From Prinia subflava (taxonomy: Eukaryota; Chordata; Aves; Passeriformes; Cisticolidae), in contig NC_086283.1 in the NCBI RefSeq assembly GCF_021018805.1, forward strand, positions 61,396,182 to 61,460,181: 64,000 nucleotides of DNA, given 5' to 3'. Both the position numbers and the translations under genes were made by a program. The notes under the pieces were generated by a model. That model was not told the DNA's origin. It saw nothing but the letters and a program-made list of their open reading frames with translations, and searched no databases. The number at the start of each line of letters is the position of its first letter. Position 1 is the first letter of the stretch. Below, in pieces: positions 24,230 to 36,800 of this stretch.

Positions 24230-24812
24230 TGTGGTGGTGTATGTTTTTGAATTTGCTGTTTTATGTAAAAGTTTGGTTATCTGTAAAAATCTAGTTCTGT
24301 GTACCCGCACCCCCCCTAATTAATATTCCTTTGTTCCTCTCCTTCTCCCTCACAAGGGGTATTTCTAGACCGCACCTGTGTTTGTCAGTTAATTGTCAAG
24401 CATTTTTCCCGCCTTTAGTTTTCCCCTCCCAGTTCTCTTTAATTGGTCCAAAGTGCCTTTCCCCTCCCCTGTTCTCCCCAGAGATTGTGATCCGTTGGCT
24501 GGAGGCGGCCAACCCCACCCCTTTCTCCTCCCCTTTTGCTCCCCTTAAAACCCTGTGTCAGAACTGAATCTGGGTCCAGAACTGGGCTCAGAGTTGAGCT
24601 AATAAACTCTCTCTGCTGCACCGTTGCTGGATCCTCCTTTCCTTCCTCTGCCTTGCCGCTCCTACATCTTCTCTCAAGCCCTTTCGGGGTCACAGAACCC
24701 ACAGGAGTCAGTCCTGCCTGTGCTGCTCGCAGACTGACCCTGGACTGCGCCTTGTCCCAGTGTCTGGGGTAGCTCGGGGTGAGAGCCAGTGGCTTTGAGA
24801 GACACTGCGGCA
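24230..24812 (+). repeat. ERV1 3' LTR (583 bp)
   Basis: Same limits as the 5' LTR (TGTGGTGGTG to CTGCGGCA). Differences are T/C and A/G changes near 24365 and 24411, an extra T in the C-rich run near 24470, and three changes in the last 50 bp (near 24769-24777). Confidence 0.97.
24601..24606 (+). terminator. ERV1 3' LTR poly(A) signal
   Basis: AATAAA, followed by a T/G-containing U5. This is the expected site of 3' end formation for proviral transcripts. Confidence 0.8.
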
Positions 24813-24818
24813 GGTTTT
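24813..24818. repeat. Target site duplication, right (GGTTTT)
   Basis: Matches 15940-15945 exactly and follows the CA of the 3' LTR. Confidence 0.8.
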
Positions 24819-24900
24819 TTTGTATTTTTGGTTGTTTTTTGTTGTTCTTTGTTGTTGTGGTGGTGGTGGTGTTCTGTTCTGTTTTGTTTTGTTTTTGTTT
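24815..24900. repeat. T/G-rich simple repeat (GTTTT, GTT, GGT units)
   Basis: Contains ttttggttgttttttg, gttgttgtggtggtggtgg and ttctgttttgttttg. Together with the gttttt units before 15946 it shows that ERV1 landed inside a GTTTT-type microsatellite. Confidence 0.85.
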
Positions 24901-27900
24901 AAAGCTACTGGTGCAACATTAAATAACGTTGTGCTTACACTGTTTGGAAGAACACAGGCATGGTCTAATCAGCAGCAATATGTATGTGTGTCTACTTAAC
25001 TGAAGTTTTTTCCTGTGAGTATTTGCTGCAGGCATGTGGTCTTCTTTTCAATTCTGCTTCCACCTGCACCAGTAACATCCTGAAGAGTAAATAAAGAGAG
25101 AATAATTTTCAGTTCTTGCAAGAGTTTTCTATGGAGAGCAGCAAGTTATAAAACAGTAGTATGTAAACAGCCTAGGGCACATAGACAAGTTTTTCAAGCC
25201 TAATGGAATCACAAAATATCAGCTCTTTGCAAAGGCTATTCTTGCTTTCCATGGGGCAACCGAGATAGGAAAAAAGTCACCCTGACATCTTTGTCAGGAT
25301 GGTTTTTTAAAGTCTATATAACTATATTAAAAACCTATTACTTACCTTCTCAGTGGAATCCAAACTAGAGATTTTAGTCTAGAAAAAGGTAAAATGCAGA
25401 GAAGAGAAAGGAACAGCTGGCTGTTTCATACATCTCAAGGAATACCATAACTGCTTTAATAGTGTATAACAAACTCTGCTGTTTAGCCATTTTCTTATTA
25501 ATTTCATGACTAACCAGTAATATCTAGAACCTACATGAAGACTGAAGAGATGATCTCAGTTTGCAGGAAGAAAGAGTTTTTAAGTATCATAGATTTTGTG
25601 TGGTACAAATTGGTCATGAAAGTGATACCTGAGTAGCTGATTTGTTAGGGATTTAGTCTGTGAGATATATATATATATATAAAAAATATATTGATAAATA
25701 AACAAATAAATAAATATATAAATATATAAAATTCTGTGCTACTATTTATATGGAAATTGAGTGTAAAAATCAAACAAGAAATTTAAGAAGAAAAGAGATT
25801 TTAGGGATTGACCTACACATGGGTTGTGTCGTGTCAATAGCACTGTTTCTCTTTTGTACGTGTATGACTATTTTTACAAGCTACTCTTCTGTTCTATGAT
25901 CTTCTGCTTTATTTCACAGAAAATTCTAGCTTCCTGAGTTAGACTTAGTTTCAGTTCTAAGTCTTTTATCCATGCTCTGAACTCATATATACATTTTATA
26001 TCTACACCTTCATATGACAAGGACTTTTGTTCATCTGTTTCTCATTATGTGTTGAATGATCACACGTGGGTTTTTTTTGGCTATTTCTCCTATTTTCATT
26101 GGTGGTTCCTGATTCTAACAGCAGGAAAAACCATTAACAGTTTTCCTGTTTCCATTACTCATTTTTCCACAGCCTCCATAACACTAGATTTTGTAGAATT
26201 ATGGTTACAAAAGATCAAGCTTCCTAAGTTCAACTATTTTTTTTTAATTGCTCTGTAAGTGATTTTTAGAATTCCATAGTATGGGCAGGTATACATATAT
26301 ACACATACTCAAGCATGGAAATATATTGTTAGAGGGGATTATGTTCCTCCTTCTAGTATTTTGAATAAACAAAAGACCCCAACGTGTGTCTTTTCATACA
26401 TAAAAATACTGTTCACTTACTTCAGTTATTCTAAAAACGCGTTTCCTTTCCTACAAGAAAAGGCAGAGAGAATAATTTTCAGCAAGAACATACCTGACAT
26501 GAGAATAATTCTAAGTTTTTGCATGTCTAGTGAAATGTTTTAGTATTGCCATATAAAATCATAGAATATTAACTTTGTTGTGATTGTGGCTTCAATTTGT
26601 TCTTCATCTGTATTTTAGTAAGTATTTCACACATTAGTGACTTGCACTTCCTAAATCAATGCTAAAGGAGCTACACTGATAATCCATCTCAGTAAAAGGT
26701 TTACTTTCAAGTTATGGTATAAAGGTGGTTGACAGATGGTGGTCTTTATCAAGGAAATTTTTACTTGTTTATTTAATATTTGCATACCTAGATTCTACAG
26801 CTGATACCTGTATCAATACTAGAAATAAAGTTCAGAATATGGATTGTGTGTCTGAGACTAGTTCTTCTACATGAGCAAATTGACACTGCTGGAATTTCTG
26901 AATATCACAGTGGTGCTGATTGTGTGATTCAGTGGGATAAAATGACCATAAAACCAGGATTTTGCAGTTTCATCCCATTAGTGTTAAATTCTACCACCCT
27001 TCTTTTTTCTGAGTAGTGCTTCAGTATTGCTGTCATTCAGGTGAATTTTTCTTGTTGTGATCATCAATTCAATCATTTTCCAGTGGTTTATAGGCCAAGA
27101 ATTAGTCACCGTGGCTATGGCAGAGTTTTTTGTAGTTATGGTAAGCCTTAGAGATACTGTCCACATGTGAAAAAGTATGTGATAGAAGCTTTACCCTTAG
27201 AAGTTTCACCTTGCAATTTCAATGCCTCTCTACTGTCATAGGTCAAAATAAACCAGACCTAACTGCAATATTATATGGTAATAAAAAAAAATAGTTTGAA
27301 CTATTTTCTCGAATTATAGCAGTTGCAGTTTCTCTCTACCATGTTTGTAGACTTTTATTTTAAATTAATCCCTCAGAGTTCTCCTCTAGAAGAGTGAGCT
27401 GTTTCTGTGCTCTCCAACAACATCACTATGTAAATGAATTCTACCAAAGGAATACATATTAGCACTGAAATTTTCTTATTGATAACATTTGTCAAATTAA
27501 TAAATGTCTGCTGAAGGTGTGAAATTTGATAAACTTATGTAAATATGGAATACTCATTATTATAATAGCAGGATATGGGTATATTTAATTTATAAATTTT
27601 AATGTATGATAACCCTACAAACTCATTAAAATGTAATTAATTTAAATTAACTTAGATAAGTTACATTCTTTTAAAAAAATAAAAAAGACAAATAGAGCTA
27701 TTTCAGTAATATTTTTATGGTAGCATGGTGTATGACATTGTAATCAACCTTGTACAAGAGTTTAGCTTCAGAAATTTGGAACATGATTTGGAAGAGAATA
27801 CTAGTAGCCTGAGATTCAGGTAAAAGATTAAAAAAATTGCCTTTTGGTCATGGAGTTAACTAAATTGAATTCTCACAGTCTTGTAGTTCTCTCAGATACT

Positions 27901-28454
27901 TATTGAGTCTAGCAATATTTCTTGTCATAGACCTTAGAGTTAGAATCAAATAATGATATAAAACAAATCAGCTTTTTTTAACCTTTTTCTAACAAAGTTG
28001 CAATGCAAAGCTTGTAAAGATGAATCTTCAAAGGCCACAAGCAAATAAAATACAGTTCTTCCTCTGACTTCTTTTTAAAAACAAATTATATGATTTTTTG
28101 ATAATTTTGGATGAATTATTTCTAAATACTGAGGTCTGACATTTTTATTACAAATTTTGTCTTTCCTATAGCATATCAGATAATCTGCCAGACTTTTGTC
28201 TTTGTCAGAGACTTAGACTTATTAATATTCTTTGTGTAAAGCATTATAGGATTCTCAAGACAGTATTCTGAGAACAATTACATATTTGGCTTCTTGGAGG
28301 TAATGTATTTTATAGCTCAGAGAAAGTACCTATCCACTGGACAATCCATATATAAACAAACCTGTATGTATATTTCTCATATGGTTATAGTAAGTAGCAA
28401 CGGTTCAAATAAGTGAATTAATTTTTTTAATGGCTAAATTAAAAAGCAATATCA
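24901..28454. other. AT-rich host DNA, with a TA/AAATA repeat
   Basis: Unique AT-rich sequence. A short (TA)n and AAATA-type repeat lies at about 25664-25730. No gene, RNA or element was recognised; the longest frames are below 80 codons. Confidence 0.55.
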
Positions 28455-29450
28455 GGATGACCATGAAACTATAGAATGGAAGGGACCTTAAGGACCATCC
28501 GGTTCCAACCCTTCCTACCCCTGCCACTGGATCAGGTTGCTCAGAGACCCATCCAACCTGGTTCCACTGCCAGAAATGGGGCATCCACAACTTCTCTGGA
28601 CAAGTTGATGCAGTGCCTCATCACCTTCACAGTAAAGAATTTCTTCTTATCATCTAATCTAAATATCTACTTTTTTAGTTTAAAACAATTCTTTTTTTTT
28701 TCCTACGACTAGATGTTACCTGTGTAGAAACTTCATCTCTTTTTATAAGACTTTTAAGTAAAGAAATCTGCAATAAGGTCTCCCTGGGAGCTTTTCTTCT
28801 CCTTACTGAAAACTCCAATTCTGTCAGCATTTCTTAGCAGAGGTGTTCAAGCCATCCTCAAGGACTTCCTCTGGACTCATACCGAGAAGTCCACATCTTT
28901 CTTGTGCTGGGACTCCAGAGCTGGATGCAGTGTTCCAGATGGGTCTCACCAGAGCAGAGGGACGGAATCCCCTTTTTCCACCTGTTTTAGATGGAGCCCA
29001 GGATACCACTGTCTTTCTGGGCTGCCAGGGCCCATTTTTGTCTCATGTCCAACTCTTCATCAATGAGAACTCCCAAGTGCTTCTCAGCAGGGCTGTTCCC
29101 AATGTCTTCTTCTCCCAGTCTCTCTGGTATTGCCCCAACCCAGGTGGCAATACCTTGGACTTGCCCTTGCTGAACTTCATGAGACTTTTGTGGACTCACT
29201 TCTCAAGCTTTTCCAGGTTTCCCCATGGATGGCATCCCTTCCTTCTCTTCTGTCCCCTACATCTCTCAGTGTTAAGGCATCTGCAGATGACCTCACTGTC
29301 TCTGTAACTGATAAATGTATTAGTGAGCAGAAGTCCAAGACAGAGTCCTGAGGGACATCACTCATCACCTTGAGGGACACCTATCACCACCAGCCTCCAC
29401 CTGGACAGAGCCACTGACCTCAAATCTCTGATTTTTTGATTAAGCAGGCT
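28455..29450 (-). mobile_element. CR1 LINE 3' half, minus orientation
   Basis: Read on the minus strand this ends in the CR1 tail. On the plus strand it shows 'gaatggaagggacctta', 'tccggttccaaccc' and 'ctcagagacccatccaacctgg'. Further right is decayed coding sequence of the CR1 reverse-transcriptase ORF end, with 'ctggatgcagtgttccag' and 'tgaacttcatgagac'. The copy is broken by stops and an AT-rich insertion near 28660-28800. It makes no protein. Confidence 0.85.
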
Positions 29451-30284
29451 TCCTGTTTAAATCACCAAGGAAAAGCAAGTCTCAGGTATCACAGTTAATT
29501 GAACCACAGAACAATTGTTTTTATAGAGGATGTATAGACAAATGCAGAGGCAGACTGGGATCAGAAGATCTATGGTGCTTTAAATGAAAATATTTAAAAG
29601 TTGAAGATGCTGTAATGATCCTTTACTAAATTAGTATTTTCTGATCTCCCTCCTTCTATAGCTTGATTCCACAGGCAGAGCATTTGTACCATAAGGTGCT
29701 GGCACAGAGACCCCACAAAGTAGCTGTTTCATTAAAAACTGAACAAGCATTATTTGCCTTGAGAAATGTGGCAGTTCACTTTGTCTAGGAAAACCAGTTC
29801 TCGAGAAAGTATTTCCAAAGAAGAACACTTTTAGTTTTGAATTTCTGGGCAACAAATCAGTAAATTAAATTAGGAAAATTAAAAGTTTTTAAGAGTCTTC
29901 AAAAGGAAGAAATAGCTGTGATCATTTAAATCTAAATAGCAGAAGCAAGGACTGCCAGCAAATATAATCCATGTGCAAGCAGTGACTCTGAACGCAGTGC
30001 ATGAATGGTTTTAGCCATTCAGAAACAGAAGAAAGCTAAATCCACTTCCCCAAAGGCTCATTAAAGTACATCTGTGCTCAGGGCAGTTCAGTAATTATGT
30101 GATAGGAATAACTTCTGTGATTATAATACATAATGGCCACCTACAAACTTTTGGCATTAGAATAGTAGCAAAAGCACAAACAAGGGAAAGAAACTGGATA
30201 TACTGAAGAAAGAAATCTCCTTTAGGTTATAAAATTTTACTGGCCAGTAATCACTAGGATACAAAATCTAACTAGTGGTGTGGG

Positions 30285-30350
30285 TTTTTTTATTTATTTA
30301 TTTTTATTTTATTTTATTTTATTTTATTTTATTTTATTTTATTTTATTTA
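30285..30350. repeat. (TTTTA)n microsatellite
   Basis: Near-perfect TTTTA units follow a tttatttattta lead-in. Confidence 0.93.
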
Positions 30351-30497
30351 GAACATAATCAATAATTACAATTTTGTTTTGATCTTACTTTCTCTTTCCC
30401 ACTCCTCTCTATTTTCCATATCAAAATACAGCACCTCAATCCTGTTAATGTTCTACATTCTTCTGAAGGATACATGAAAGATTATGTGATCTATTAC

Positions 30498-30648
30498 AAA
30501 AACAAAAAAACAAAAAAACAACAAAACAACAACAACAAAAAAAAAAACCAACAAAAAACAAAAAACCAAAAAACCAAAAAACCAAAAAACAAAAAACAAA
30601 ACAAAACAAAACAAAAACACCAAACAAAAAAACCAAAAACCAAAAAAC
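30498..30648. repeat. A-rich CAAAA/CCAAAA low-complexity repeat
   Basis: About 150 bp of aaaac and aaaacc units. Lysine/asparagine-rich open frames here (30445-30802, both strands) are artefacts of composition. Confidence 0.93.
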
Positions 30649-31131
30649 TACTGTGCAAATTACATTTAGTAGCTACATTTATGATTGCTCTGATGGGAAT
30701 TGCAAAATTAGCTTGAACAGTGTGGATGATTCCTATTTTATCTTGGTTTTTCTTTCTTGGACTTCTCATTTGTTTTAGTAATTTGAGAGAAGAGGCAAAC
30801 ACAAATTGTTCCTAACCAGTTCATCAATTCTGTCCCTGCTGCTAATCGCTCAATTACTGCATTTTGTAGAAATTACTTTCTAGTTTCAGGTCCACTGCTC
30901 CCTCAGATTTCAGGGCTAGCAAGACATTTCTGCCAACAAGTAATATCTTTGCTGTAGGTGTTATGATATAATGTAGCTACCTTTATAAGGAATGAAGAGG
31001 TTATATTTGTATAGTACTCATATTTATTCTTGTGAAATCTGCCAAGGAAAGCTGTTGTATCTGGGCATTCTTTGACAACAGAAATACTGCATAGTGACAC
31101 CCAGACAAACAGACTTCAAACTCCAACCCCA

Positions 31132-31156
31132 CCCCCCCCCCCCCCTTTTTTTTTTT
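31132..31156. repeat. C14 run directly followed by T11 run
   Basis: Homopolymer C at 31132-31145 and T at 31146-31156. Base counts in such runs are often uncertain in assemblies. Confidence 0.9.
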
Positions 31157-33040
31157 CTTCTTTTAAAAATCACTGACAGAAAGATCTGTCTTGTATATAG
31201 CACAACTATATAGCTATACAGTGTATAGCAAAACCTGCTGTGGTAGACTGGATCCTTACCCTACAGAACCTCACCCAGTAACTCAAGGTAGACCACAGGG
31301 AGCCTTAAAATGACCCAGCATTGCTGGGCCTCAAAAGGGAGGGGTCCTTGCAGAGATACTTAATTAACAGTTCTCTTCTGTAGGCTTTACATACAAGGAA
31401 TCAATTAATCTCAGAAGCTGTGATGCTGTATTAAGAGGGTAAAGTATTTACTGCTTCTCACCTAAACTTATTTCTTTGAATGTAGGGGGATGTAAAGCAA
31501 AACAAATTAAAGATAAAGCACTTTTTACTATTTTATGCACTTTAATATTGTTTGGCAGCCTCTGCCAAAACTTAGTTATGTGATATGCAAATGTATAAAG
31601 TTTGTCTAGGCCTTAAAGAACTCATATTTAAAACAAAACCATGGCTGGTAAGTCCTATGAATCATATTTTACAGCTGTGGAATTACGTTAAAGAAAGTGT
31701 ATTAAATCACATTAAAGAAAATAAATTCCTCAAGTCACATGGAAAATTCTTAAACAGGCCGGAAGGAGATGTATATCTGCATTTGAAAGAGCACTACAAA
31801 ACACATGTCCTTCTCTGGTCAGTCTTCAAGAAAGCTTGCTGTCAGAATTTTCTTCTAAAAAACAAATATCTTATAGTTAAATAGTTCTACATAAGACTCT
31901 TAAATTGAAATGAAAATTTACACTGAAATAGGGAAAGAAGTAATGACTGACATTTTAGCACCTTGATCCTTTCTGGATGGAGCCACTGAAAAGCCAAATT
32001 GACACTGCTGCCTATAACATCCTTCCATCCTGTTCTTCCTGTTCTTAAGTCTTGCTGAGTTCTCCAGCCCTGATCTAACCTGAAAATCAACCTCCAGATA
32101 GAAGCACATGTCTATACATTAACAGCAAGTTAATCTTCATCAGGTCTTTTACTATTAACCCATGCAAAAATCTCTGCTTTTTATTCAACATATTTGAGCA
32201 GAAGAGCAGCTACACAGCACACACAGTAACAGGCCAAACTGTGGATTGTGTTCAGAAGAATGTGGTCCAGCTTATTCCTTTGCCTGAAATATTAAACTAT
32301 ATGCAAATGAAACTTTGCATACAAGCATGTATTTACACAAAAATTTGCATTACAAGCTTTAGAAACAGAGAGCTTGTTTATCAACCATTAGCAACCAAGT
32401 ACAGTGGAGCTTGGTTATGTGATGGAGTACATGGAAGCTAAGTGTGAGTGCAATTAAGTTGTGATATGTAAGTGCCATGTCCTCACAGATTTTCTTCATC
32501 TGACTTCCACAGATTTCAGTGAGGTTGACGTGTAATTGCCTTCTCCTAAAGCAAGCTACATGGTGTAGGAATCTGAAAGAGAAACTTGTTTAATCTAAAT
32601 AACATATTGGTTATGCATTTGACTGCATCAAATACAGTCTCACTGAGAAAATGATGCAGTACACAGTTAAGTGATTTCCTACCTAAGATAGCAGTTAATA
32701 ATGCCATCCATTTTAATGGAGTTTGCATGTGTGACTAAAGAATAGTCATGTACTAAAGAATAGTTAAATGCTTGAAAAAATTATTTTCTGAGTTACACTG
32801 CAAGCAAATAACATTGGATGGGTTTCTTTCTGCTAAGCAGATGTAGATCCATTTAACTTTGTTTTAGTTTAAGAGATGAAATGAAGTGTGTAATTTCTTT
32901 CCTAACTGTAGTGATATGTTCATATTGAAATATTTAGGAGGAAATTTATCTGAATATGTTGAAAAAAACCCAGGGAGATCAAAATTCAGCCTTGCATTTT
33001 TTTACTAATTAGTCCCATTTTTTATTTTTAGATAGCCTAA

Positions 33041-33069
33041 TTTATGGCTATCTAGTAGATAGCCATAAA
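33041..33069. repeat. Perfect inverted repeat, 13-bp arms
   Basis: TTTATGGCTATCT and its reverse complement are separated by AGT. It could form a hairpin. No mobile element ends were recognised around it. Confidence 0.85.
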
Positions 33070-33290
33070 ATAGATTAGTAAAATAGCTAAATTAGTATGT
33101 GATCTATTTGATGACATAGCATATTGCAGCAAATGAAGAATCTGTTCTTTGTTTTGAATCTTCACAGAAAGAAGGTCAAGAGGAAAAAAAATAATAGTTT
33201 AATAAAATAAATTCTATTTTTATTGAACCATTTTACTTGTCTTCTTATTTTACTGTTTTTCTGTAATTATTGGCAAGAATGATGAAAACA

Positions 33291-33883
33291 TGTACTGGTT
33301 TTGGCTGGGACAGAATTAATTTTGTTCACAGTAGCGGTTTTGGAGGTGTGCTTTGGATTTGTGCTTGAATCAGGGACGTTTTTGTTACTGAGCAGGGCTT
33401 ACTCAAAACCAAGGCCTTTACTTGGTTCCTCATCCCACCCCACCAGCGAGAGGGCTGGAGATGCACAAGGAGCTGGGAGGGGACACCCTGAGGACAGCTG
33501 ACCCCAAGTGACCCAAGAGATATCCAACACTGCAGGACATCATCCTCAGCATATAAATGTGGGGGAAGGTTGGTTCAGGGCTGCTGCTTGGGGGCTGGCT
33601 GGCTGTTGGGCAGTTGGCAAGCTTTTCATTTACGTCACTAGTCTTTCTTGAGTTTTACTTCCCTCTGTTATTTTCTTTTACATTAAATTACCTGGTTTTT
33701 TACTCCTACTATTATTATTATCATCCCCATCATTATGTTCTATATCAGTTATTAAGATGCTATTATGTCAACTCATAAATTTTTGCACTTTCACCCTTTT
33801 GTTTCTCTCCCCACTACAGAGTGGGAAAGAGTGAGAGAATGGCCATGCATAGATTAGCTGATGGCTGGAGCTGAGCAACAACA
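33291..33883 (+). mobile_element. ERVL-type avian solo LTR
   Basis: The LTR begins TGTACTGGTTTTGGCTGGGA and follows the well-known avian ERVL LTR order. That order is a 'ggacagaattaatttt' block, 'ccaccccaccagcgag', 'agctgggaggggacacc', a TATAAA element (atataaatg near 33550), an att-rich stretch, 'tctctccccact' and a final 'gagcaacaaca'. No matching 5-bp target duplication was found, so the ends are approximate. There is no internal coding part. Confidence 0.8.
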
Positions 33884-36800
33884 CCAAGAATATTAAAGGA
33901 AGAGATGTATTATATGGAAACCAAATAGGAATTGTTGTTCTTTAAAAAAAACCCTTTATAACTGGAATAAACTTCTTGCTAAGGTGGTAGTAAAGTGACA
34001 GAAGGATTCAAGAGGTTTGGTTGTTTTTTTGGGTTTTTTTATGATTCTGAAATAATTTCCTGCTATTTATTTATGCAGTTCGAAAAAATGTGTAAGATCT
34101 GTGCATAATGCTGAAAACAAAGAAGTATGGAAATTAAAAGTCTGTCTCTTTAAAATTTCTTCTCCAAAACTGATACAGCCAAGCCACACAGTTAAATATT
34201 TTTATATTGTAATGTATGGTACAAATGGGTGGAAAATAAATCCCCTCATCAAAAGGACTCTTAGGAATTGTGCAAATAAAAGTAAAGGGGAAATAACAAA
34301 TTCCAAGTCTTGAGAAAAAAGGTGTTGGATAGCAATTTCTTCTTGAAGGTGCTCCCGGCATGTTACATCACAGCAGAAAGTTTTGAAATTAAAATAAATA
34401 AATAAAGCTAGTTTTACAACAAACGACACCACAGTGGGGAAGTAATTACATTAAATAGTAACTGTGGGTTCCAGACAAAGATGTATAGGAATAATCACTG
34501 TTTTCTGTGCAACTGATATGGATGGCAGGCAGCAATCAGACAGAGCTAAAGAAGCAAATCATTTGAAAATATCATACAGAGCAGGCTGTACCCTCACAGG
34601 GCCAATTGTTAGAAGAGAGTTTGTTGGCCCTTTAGAGAAGCCAAATAGTCCTAGAACTGAAAGCATTTTAGCTTTGGGTGTCATAGTCCACCCAACGAAT
34701 TTGTAAACCCACTTTTTTCTCTATGGTGAGACAGATCCCCTGTTGTGGTACCATGAAACTAGAGATTGGGAAACAATATTCTTAGACAAGAATAAAGTTA
34801 TATAATGAAACTTTACATATATAAACTCTACAGATTTTATCTAGTAATTTATGGAAAGTGTTAAGTATCTAAGACACATCATTTAATTATGAAATGTACA
34901 TTGCTTAGAAGCTGATAATGAGCAGTACATTTTTTTGACACTTACCTAAATCCATATGAAACTGACAAAACTCCATGACGTTATTACTACTTCTGTTGTA
35001 CCAGATTTTATGGTGGTTTTAATTTACTAATTACCATTACTGACACTAATGGATTGTTTTGTTATAAACACTTACAAATAAATGAGCAGGAAAATGGATA
35101 GGGAGTTTATTCTTGCTTTCACATATATTTAGTGTGCAGTGCAGTCCTGGATAATCAAAGATTCAGAATCCAAGTAGGTATCCAGTGGACACATCCCTCA
35201 GAACAACACACTGCAACAACAATAACCAATCTAGCTGGTGTAAAATTATCCAAATAATATGTACATAAGCTACACATTGAGTTCTTGTAGACAAATGTAA
35301 TTCCTTTATATTTATATTTATGTGGATCCATGAAGTAAAGCATTTCTTAAAGTGCATAATTCCTAGCAACAAAATCTCTCAAAGAGTAATACAGTCAAAC
35401 AAGAATGTATTATTTATTATCTTCTTTTAAGTCTGCATCTTATGTAGAACCATTTCAAGAATTATTGAATGAAAATTCAGTGGGAAGATTGAGCACATAT
35501 TTGAAACTTTTAACACTATATTTCCCAACTGAAATATGGGAAACATGAGATTACAGACTGACATAATAAGGATGAATTTCTTATATATTTCAGAACTCAC
35601 AAGAATTATGTTCTCTTCATTTATATTTAGTGCTAGATGGAAAGGTCACAACTGGTGATGACAGTGTCCACAAACTATGAGTTATAGTCCAGTTTTCTTG
35701 TTCATCCATTCTCACGTCTTCAAGATGGTATTCTCTGCACAGCTGCAGCTGGCTGTGTATATATCCTTGCCATAAAATGTCAGGAGATACATGATCAGTT
35801 CAAGCAGAGCCATGGGTTGATGGCATTCTGCCAATACGCCTGTCTGCTAGGCTGGTTTGTGTCCTAAAAGCTGATCAGTCCACCTGGAAGAAACCAAAAG
35901 TTTTGGTTTCAGCTGTAGAAGTCTTTTATAGAAAAGATGGGCTAAAAGAAAGAATTTTTGTTTTGACATAATAAATCCGTAATTAGTAAGTTATCTCACT
36001 TGTTTTAGAAAGTCTTACTTTCTGTGTACCAGATGGTTTGAGCTGCTTTTTGTTGTTGTTGTTATTGTTGTTGTTGTTCTCACCAATGTTTTGCAAGCTT
36101 GATTTAACATTGGAGTTTCAGACAAATTTTTGTTAGTCCCTTTACACACATATTTTCCTTTGGTCCAGATGCTTAGTGATGTAAATAGATATAGTTCAAT
36201 CCCAGCTAATAAAGCCATGTGGATTTACATCAGCTAAATATCTGTCATTTAGGTTTAGCAAGAGGCTTATCATGAAATATTCCAAAATTGCACAGGGTGG
36301 AATGTTACATCTCTCTGGGGAAATAGTTTCTTTTCTCTTAGGGACTTTTAGAACTCTTGTCATGTAGTCTGACTCTTCTTTTTTTTTCTGACTCTATTAG
36401 CTGTGTGTTAGCTTGTTTTTCTCTCAGAAACCTTAAGAAAAGACTCCTGTCCCCCGGGATCTCTCTCTCTCCTGAGACACTATCTTGGAATAAAGACTTG
36501 CAGCTAAAAAGGTGAGAGAGCTTCTTTTGAATCTTTATCTTATCTCTCTTGATATAATTTTCTTAGGCCTGAGAAGGGTTGAGCTAGCTGAGACCTTTGA
36601 GGGAAATAAGGAAGTTTAAATTATCAGTGGAATATTCAAATGTGAACACCTTTAGTGTGCCTTCATAAGCTACATGGCCACTGAGAGGCAATACTCAGAG
36701 ACTCTCTTCACTTAGAGTCTTTTCATGCTGGGAAGTAAAATGCATTAATTTGATGGAGACTCCTGGTGTTTGTTGTAATTGTAGTGTCTAACAATGTGGA

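Larger units (their letters stand above)
15946..24812 (+). mobile_element. ERV1: full-length class II endogenous retrovirus
   Basis: This is an 8.87-kb provirus with two LTRs, a primer site, gag, pro, pol, env, a polypurine tract and a 6-bp target duplication. The LTRs differ by five substitutions and one single-base indel over about 582 bp (0.9%), so insertion is recent. At an assumed avian neutral rate of 2-3 per billion years this is roughly 1.5-2 million years. Gag, Pro and Pol occupy three successive -1 frames, as in betaretroviruses. The envelope transmembrane part resembles alpha/gamma-type envelopes. Every gene carries at least one stop or frameshift, so the copy cannot make a complete set of proteins. 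Confidence 0.97.
29451..33290. other. AT-rich host DNA with several simple repeats
   Basis: No gene was recognised. The stretch holds TTTTA, CAAAA and C/T homopolymer repeats (listed separately) and an inverted repeat at 33041-33069. Confidence 0.55.

Noticed and set aside
30445..30802. Lys/Asn-rich and Phe-rich frames on both strands
   Set aside because: Translation of the CAAAA-type simple repeat.
36430..36530. LTR-like text with ctctctctct and AATAAA
   Set aside because: No TATA box, partner end or target duplication could be found, so I did not list it as an element.
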